DNA from: an uncultured Rhodospirillaceae bacterium | GTDB lineage: Bacteria; Pseudomonadota; Alphaproteobacteria; Thalassobaculales; Thalassobaculaceae | Direction of reading: 5' to 3' | NCBI GenBank assembly: GCA_937891725.1 | Contig: CALAHL010000768.1 | Location: forward strand, 1-10,471 | Length of the DNA stretch: 10,471 nt | Notes under the pieces: model-generated | Told to the model about the DNA's origin: nothing | The model's input: only the letters and a program-made list of their open reading frames with translations | The model's database searches: none | Shown: piece by piece, positions 6,785-10,471 of the stretch | Numbering within the stretch: position 1 is the first letter of the stretch | Layout of the letters: the number at the start of each line of letters is the position of its first letter | Translations under genes and position numbers: made by a program

Positions 6785-8218
6785 GTGAACATCGACAGGC
6801 CGGATCGGGTCGCGGACGCGGTTTTGCGGATCAAGCAGGCGCTCGGCGACAAAGGGTGGATCGAGGGCGATGCCGACACGCTGAAATACCGCAGGGACTG
6901 GCGCGGCAACCGCACCGGTGAGGCCCTGCTGGTCGCCCGTCCGATCACCACCGCCGAGACCGCCGCCGTGGTCACAATCGCCGCCGAGGCCGGCATCGCC
7001 GTGGTGCCACAGGGCGGCAATACTGGTTTGGTCGAGGGCTCGATCCCGACCGAGTCCCGCCCCACCATCGTGATCTCTACCGACCGGATGACCAAGGTCC
7101 GGAATCTAGATCCCGAGAATTTCGCGATGGTCGCCGAGGCCGGCTGCATCATCCAGAACCTTCAGGGCACCGCGTTGGATGCCGGGCGGCTGTTCCCGCT
7201 GTCGCTGGCCTCCGAGGGCAGCTGCACGGTCGGCGGGACCCTGTCGACCAATGCGGGCGGAAATCAGACGATCAAATACGGCAACACCCGCGAGCAGGTT
7301 TTGGGCCTGGAGGTGGTGATGCCGGACGGCACGATCTACGAGGGTCTGAACACCCTGCGGAAGAACAACACCGGCTACGACCTGAAACATCTGTTCATCG
7401 GCGCCGAAGGAACCCTGGGCATCATCACCGCCGCCGCCTTCCGCCTGATGCCCGCCCCGCGGGTTGTAGAAACGGCCCTGCTGGCGTTGCCGAGCCCGGA
7501 GGCGGCCCAGAAGCTGCTGCTGATGGCACGAGAGCTGTCCGGCGATGCGGTCCGGGCGTTCGAGATCATGCCCCGGGAAACCCTGCAATTGGCGCTTGAC
7601 CATATCGAGGGGATCGTCGATCCGCTGGCGACACCCTCGCCCTGGTACATTCTGCTGGAGTTGGCCACTTCCTCGCCGATCGACGATCTGCGGGCCAAGC
7701 TGGAGGTGATCTTCGAGCGCGCGTCCGAGGCCGGTCTGGTGACCGACGGTGTGATCGCCGAGACCGAGGAGCAACGCCGTCAGATCTGGCGACCACGGGA
7801 GGAGCAGGCGGAGGCCGGCAAGCGCGCCGGCTGGGGGCTGACCTGTGACGTGTCGGTGCCGGTCAGCCGTGTGGCGGAGTTCCTGACCTTCTCCCGCGCC
7901 GAGATGGCGAAGATGATGGCGGACGTGACCTTCAACACGATGGGCCATATGGGCGACGGCAATATCCACTACACCGTCCGCAAACCGGTGCAGATGGACG
8001 AGCAGGTCTGGACCCAGAGCAAACAGGGTCTGGCAGACCGGCTGAACGACATCGTCAGTGACTTCGGCGGCAGTTTCTCCGCCGAGCACGGCATCGGTGC
8101 CGAGAAGCGCGAGACCCTCGAGAAGTACGCGCCACCGTCGAAGCTTGCGCTGATGCGGACCCTGAAGGCGGTGGTCGACCCGAACGGCATCATGAATCCG
8201 GGCAAGATCCTCCGGTAG
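6785..8218 (+). CDS. FAD-linked D-2-hydroxyacid dehydrogenase, probably D-2-hydroxyglutarate dehydrogenase
   Basis: A 477-residue flavoprotein of the VAO/GlcD fold, expected to oxidise a D-2-hydroxyacid to the 2-oxoacid, with electrons passing to a flavoprotein or quinone acceptor. The FAD-binding half includes PQGGNTGL (75-82), the SLASEGSCTVGGTLSTNAGG block and NTGYDLKHLFIGAEGTLGIIT. The C-terminal half has the metal/substrate motif HMGDGNIH (388-395) and EHGIG with His435 (434-438), and ends in VVDPNGIMNPGKIL, as in D2HGDH and D-lactate dehydrogenases (DLD). Length fits D-2-hydroxyglutarate dehydrogenases, and the overall run of motifs looks closer to that group than to glycolate oxidase GlcD, but substrate cannot be fixed from sequence. 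No serA, glcE/glcF or electron-transfer flavoprotein gene is adjacent. It lies 125 bp after the kinase-like gene, so co-transcription is uncertain. It lacks a signal peptide and is presumably cytoplasmic or membrane-associated. Confidence 0.9.
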   Translation: MNIDRPDRVADAVLRIKQALGDKGWIEGDADTLKYRRDWRGNRTGEALLVARPITTAETAAVVTIAAEAGIAVVPQGGNTGLVEGSIPTESRPTIVISTDRMTKVRNLDPENFAMVAEAGCIIQNLQGTALDAGRLFPLSLASEGSCTVGGTLSTNAGGNQTIKYGNTREQVLGLEVVMPDGTIYEGLNTLRKNNTGYDLKHLFIGAEGTLGIITAAAFRLMPAPRVVETALLALPSPEAAQKLLLMARELSGDAVRAFEIMPRETLQLALDHIEGIVDPLATPSPWYILLELATSSPIDDLRAKLEVIFERASEAGLVTDGVIAETEEQRRQIWRPREEQAEAGKRAGWGLTCDVSVPVSRVAEFLTFSRAEMAKMMADVTFNTMGHMGDGNIHYTVRKPVQMDEQVWTQSKQGLADRLNDIVSDFGGSFSAEHGIGAEKRETLEKYAPPSKLALMRTLKAVVDPNGIMNPGKILR

Positions 8219-8232
8219 CCGGTTCAACCGAA

Positions 8233-8265
8233 GGCGTGGTCCGCTGTGGGACAGCTGGCCACGCC
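8233..8265. terminator. Long stem-loop between convergent genes, candidate bidirectional terminator
   Basis: GGCGTGG (8233-8239) pairs with CCACGCC (8259-8265), and inside it GCTGT (8243-8247) pairs with ACAGC (8251-8255) around a GGG loop. The 3-nt segments between are in register, with one G-T wobble, one C-G pair and one mismatch, so nearly the whole 33 nt folds as one stem. It is centred in the 58-bp gap between the dehydrogenase stop and the MFS stop. There is no T-run on either side, so termination may be T-independent or Rho-assisted. Confidence 0.65.
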
Positions 8266-8276
8266 ACTCGGCAGGC

Positions 8277-9500
8277 CTAGTCTTCGCCGGCCATTGCGGG
8301 AGCCGGACGCGGGCGCGGCAACATCAACGCCGCCATGCTCACCACCGCCGCGCAGGCACAGCAGATCAGGAACAGGCCGGCAAACCCGCTGATCCCGTCA
8401 AGTGCAGGCCACGCGGCCAGCCCACCCCCATACAGCCAGGCGATCGCGGGGGCGGCTGTCGAGGCGACGCCGAAGGACAGCACGTATTTCACCGCATAGA
8501 CCCGTCCCCGCCAATCCTCCGGCGTGTGGCGGGCGACCAATGTGTCGGTGATCGGGATCTGGCCGAACACCAGCACCATCATGACCAGCGCAAGCGCCAG
8601 CATGCTGGAGCCGGTCGCGTTCGCCGCCAGCAGGAAAATCAGCACGTCGCCCAGAGTGATCCCCACGAAGATCCACTTCAGCGGATGCTTGTCGATCAGG
8701 GAGCCGACCACGATCTGGCTGAAGGCCGCCAGTGCGTAGACGATCGCGATCAGGGCGCCCGCCTGGGTCGCGGTCCCGGCAAGATCCGCCAGCCGGTCAT
8801 CGAACACTTTCGGAAGTGCTATGGTGGTCGCATTGAAGATGAACCCGCCGAAGGCGGTCGCCACCGCCACGATCACCAGCACCCGCTTCCAGTCCGCCGT
8901 CGGCTCCACCTTGCTCTTACGCGCCGCCGCTCCGGCCGCCGTCGCCCGCTGTCCGGCATCGCCCCGGCAATGGATCAGCCACGCGATCCCGATCCCGACC
9001 ACCAGCAAGCCGGGGATCAGGAACGCCGCGCGCCATCCGAAGGCGTCCGCCAAAGCACCCGCCGTCAGGGCCGAGGCCGCGACGCCCATATTGCCCCAGA
9101 CACCGTTGACCCCAAGCCGCTTGCCGACCGCTCCGCCGCCCTGGCTGACCATGGCGATGCCGACCGGATGGTAGATCGCCGCGAACATCCCGATCGCGAA
9201 CAACCCGAGGGCAATCTGCCAATCGGTACTCGCAAAACTGGTCGCGATCGCAGCAGACCCGATCCCGAGGAAGAACAGCCCGATCATCCCTTCCCGGCTC
9301 CACCGGTCCGCCAGCCAACCTGCCGGGAGCGAGAACACCCCGAAGGCGATGAACCCACCGGTCGCCAGCGGCAGCATCTCGGAATACCCGCCTTCGAACT
9401 CGGTGGCCATCACCACAACGACCGCCGGGAACAGCAGCATCATCAGATGATCGGTTGCGTGGCCAATATTCAGAAACAGGAACCGCGTATTGAGCCGCAT
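8277..9500 (-). CDS. Major facilitator superfamily transporter (Fsr-like exporter)
   Basis: A 407-residue inner-membrane protein with about twelve hydrophobic segments in two halves, split by a polar loop near residues 178-204. The MFS motif A between segments 2 and 3 is GWLADRWSRE (61-70). FAAIYHPVGIAMVSQ (106-120) in segment 4 recalls the fosmidomycin-resistance (Fsr) group of proton-driven exporters, though this is a memory-based assignment and the substrate is unknown. Start ATG 9500-9498 has GGAGG (9510-9506) five bases upstream. The gene is divergent from an AraC-family regulator across an 85-bp gap, a layout typical of a regulator controlling its neighbouring transporter, and convergent with the dehydrogenase gene. 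Direct repeats at 9591-9618 could be the control site. It could also be an importer; the direction of transport is not visible in sequence. Confidence 0.9.
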   Translation of the reverse strand: MRLNTRFLFLNIGHATDHLMMLLFPAVVVVMATEFEGGYSEMLPLATGGFIAFGVFSLPAGWLADRWSREGMIGLFFLGIGSAAIATSFASTDWQIALGLFAIGMFAAIYHPVGIAMVSQGGGAVGKRLGVNGVWGNMGVAASALTAGALADAFGWRAAFLIPGLLVVGIGIAWLIHCRGDAGQRATAAGAAARKSKVEPTADWKRVLVIVAVATAFGGFIFNATTIALPKVFDDRLADLAGTATQAGALIAIVYALAAFSQIVVGSLIDKHPLKWIFVGITLGDVLIFLLAANATGSSMLALALVMMVLVFGQIPITDTLVARHTPEDWRGRVYAVKYVLSFGVASTAAPAIAWLYGGGLAAWPALDGISGFAGLFLICCACAAVVSMAALMLPRPRPAPAMAGED

Positions 9501-9549
9501 CTCATCCTCCGGGACAGGACTACCAGTTTGATGCCGCCATCATGGGGGA

Positions 9550-9577
9550 TTGCGAAGCGTCGTGCTTTCGATAGAAT
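9550..9577 (+). promoter_or_regulatory. Candidate promoter of the AraC-family regulator gene
   Basis: TTGCGA (9550-9555) and TAGAAT (9572-9577) are 16 bp apart. TAGAAT matches the -10 consensus at five of six positions, and the -35 at four of six. The -10 ends only eight bases before the ATG at 9586, so transcription would begin at or within a few bases of the start codon. The opposite strand has CATAAT (9588-9583) as a possible but unsupported -10 for the MFS gene. Confidence 0.45.
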
Positions 9578-9585
9578 GTCATATT

Positions 9586-10389
9586 ATGTCGCCAAACAGC
9601 CAAATTGCGCCAAACAGCATAAATCCGGACGTCCGGGATCGCGAAACCTGGCCGAAGGCGATCGTGGGATATGCCGTCGACTACGCCCAAGGCCACAGCA
9701 CCGGGTTTCACAGGCATATGCGCGCCCAACTGGTCCATGCGGATCGTGGGCTGATGGCGGTGCGCACCGGGTCGGGTTCCTGGTTGGTGCCGCCCGGCCA
9801 TGCGGTTTGGGTCCCGGCCGAGGTCGTGCATGAGGTGCGCGCGACAACGCCGGTCGGCATGCGGACGCTCTATCTCCGGTCCGATTCCGGTGTGCCCATC
9901 GGGCCGGACTGCCGGGTGGTGGAGATCCCGGAGCTGGTCCGGGGTCTGATCGGACGGGTGGTGATGCTGCCCCGCGACTATCCGGCGGAGGGGCCCGAGG
10001 CGCGGCTGGTCGCGGTTCTGGCCGATGAATTGTCCGTTTTGGCCCCGGCACCGCTCGATCTGCCACTGCCGAGCGACCGGCGGGCTCTTGAAGTGGCACG
10101 GGGGCTGATCGAAGCACCCGGAGACGAACGGTCGCTGACGGCCTGGGGGCGGGATGTGGGCGCCAGCGACCGCACCCTGGCCCGGCTGTTCGAGGCTGAG
10201 ACGGGATTGAGCTTTGGCGCCTGGAGACGAAGGCGCCGGTTGCTGGCGGCCCTTGAGCGGCTCGCCGCCGGAACCCCCGTGACCACCGTCGCCCTCGACA
10301 TGGGATATGCCAGCCCCAGCGCCTTCGTCGCCATGTTCCGGCGGGAACTGGGCGCCTCCCCCACCCGCTATCTTGGCGCGCGCGCCTGA
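9586..10389 (+). CDS. AraC-family transcriptional regulator with N-terminal cupin domain
   Basis: A 267-residue DNA-binding regulator. Residues about 30-100 form the cupin-type sensing domain, with FHRHMRAQLVHADRG (41-55, His42 and His44) and PPGHAVWVPAEVVHEV (69-84), a pattern familiar from NimR-type regulators. Residues about 180-264 hold the two helix-turn-helix units: LTAWGRDVGASDRTLARLF, then TTVALDMGYASPSAFVAMF followed by RRELGASPTRY, the AraC signature. I chose ATG 9586, the first in-frame ATG; an in-frame TTG at 9550 is rejected because its only purine run is one base away. No Shine-Dalgarno precedes ATG 9586. The gene is divergent from an MFS transporter and 17 bp upstream of a probable amidohydrolase gene. 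E. coli NimR controls the divergent MFS gene nimT, so control of this exporter is a reasonable inference; the effector is unknown. Confidence 0.92.
   Translation: MSPNSQIAPNSINPDVRDRETWPKAIVGYAVDYAQGHSTGFHRHMRAQLVHADRGLMAVRTGSGSWLVPPGHAVWVPAEVVHEVRATTPVGMRTLYLRSDSGVPIGPDCRVVEIPELVRGLIGRVVMLPRDYPAEGPEARLVAVLADELSVLAPAPLDLPLPSDRRALEVARGLIEAPGDERSLTAWGRDVGASDRTLARLFEAETGLSFGAWRRRRRLLAALERLAAGTPVTTVALDMGYASPSAFVAMFRRELGASPTRYLGARA
9591..9618. repeat. Direct repeat GCCAAACAGC, two copies, 18-bp period, over the AraC start
   Basis: Two perfect 10-bp copies (9591-9600 and 9609-9618) separated by 8 bp. Because 18 bp is not a multiple of three in meaning but is six codons, both copies are in the same frame and encode PNS within MSPNSQIAPNS, so a short peptide repeat is an alternative reading. 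AraC-family proteins typically bind tandem direct repeats about two helical turns apart, and this lies upstream of the divergent MFS gene, so an operator is plausible. Confidence 0.5.
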
Positions 10390-10406
10390 TCCGCTATGGT
10401 GGGAAG

Positions 10407-10471
10407 ATGAGCGATTTTTTGAATGCGCGCCTGCCGGACGGGCGCCGGGTCACCATCCAGATCGAGAACGG
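10407..10471 (+). CDS. Start of a probable amidohydrolase (cut by window edge)
   Basis: Only 21 complete codons are in the window: MSDFLNARLPDG, then RRVTIQIEN. This resembles the N-terminal strand pair of amidohydrolase-superfamily enzymes such as cytosine deaminase-like proteins (pattern NARLPDG, hydrophobic strand, EDG/ENG), but too little is present for a firm call. ATG 10407 is preceded by GGTGGGAAG, a purine-rich stretch that reaches the start codon. It begins 17 bp after the AraC gene stop, so the two are probably co-transcribed. An upstream ATG at 10395 hits a stop after four codons. Confidence 0.5.
   Translation, partial: MSDFLNARLPDGRRVTIQIEN

Noticed and set aside
7106..8227. Minus-strand frame of 373 codons opposite the dehydrogenase gene
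   Set aside because: Low-complexity His/Gln/Arg-rich product with no family features; the plus-strand frame has clear flavoprotein motifs.
8526..9833. Plus-strand frame of 435 codons crossing the MFS gene and the regulator start
   Set aside because: It would overlap two well-supported genes and yields a polar Arg/Asp/His/Gln-rich product; the opposite strand encodes typical membrane segments.

Overview
The window is compact, GC-rich chromosomal DNA of an alphaproteobacterium. The evidence is gene order: a parvulin-type peptidyl-prolyl isomerase followed by argJ, transcribed away from secA, is an arrangement I know from many alphaproteobacteria, and the SecA and ArgJ sequences fit. A Rhodospirillales-like lineage is a guess; no rRNA or other marker is present. 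There are no insertion sequences, phage genes, tRNAs or CRISPR arrays.

Layout. (1) 1-3103, minus strand: a hypothetical 275-residue protein, a periplasmic parvulin foldase and argJ (its last codons lie beyond the left edge). The foldase and argJ are 21 bp apart and very probably one transcript. (2) 3104-3361: the divergent control region between this cluster and secA, with a candidate promoter on each strand and several short inverted repeats. (3) 3362-8218, plus strand: secA, a small P-loop kinase-like gene starting four bases after the secA stop, and, after a 125 bp gap, an FAD-linked D-2-hydroxyacid (probably D-2-hydroxyglutarate) dehydrogenase. A 33-nt stem-loop lies between it and the convergent MFS gene. 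(4) 8277-10471: an MFS exporter-like gene on the minus strand, divergent from an AraC-family regulator, which is followed 17 bp later by the first codons of a probable amidohydrolase.

How the genes relate. SecA drives preprotein export and the parvulin foldase would act on exported proteins in the periplasm, so the first half has a protein-export theme with arginine biosynthesis (argJ) attached. The small kinase-like gene appears translationally coupled to secA, but its role is unknown. The right end looks like a self-contained regulator/transporter/enzyme module of unknown substrate.

Most of the window is ordinary housekeeping DNA. I do not see a clear undescribed multi-gene system. The items most worth a second look are the UPF0200-like kinase coupled to secA, the AraC gene that may be read from a leaderless mRNA and has a 10-bp direct repeat over its first codons, a GATCGG/CCGATC inverted repeat present in two leader regions, and the uncharacterised protein next to secA. 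All regulatory calls are by-eye pattern matches without statistics.
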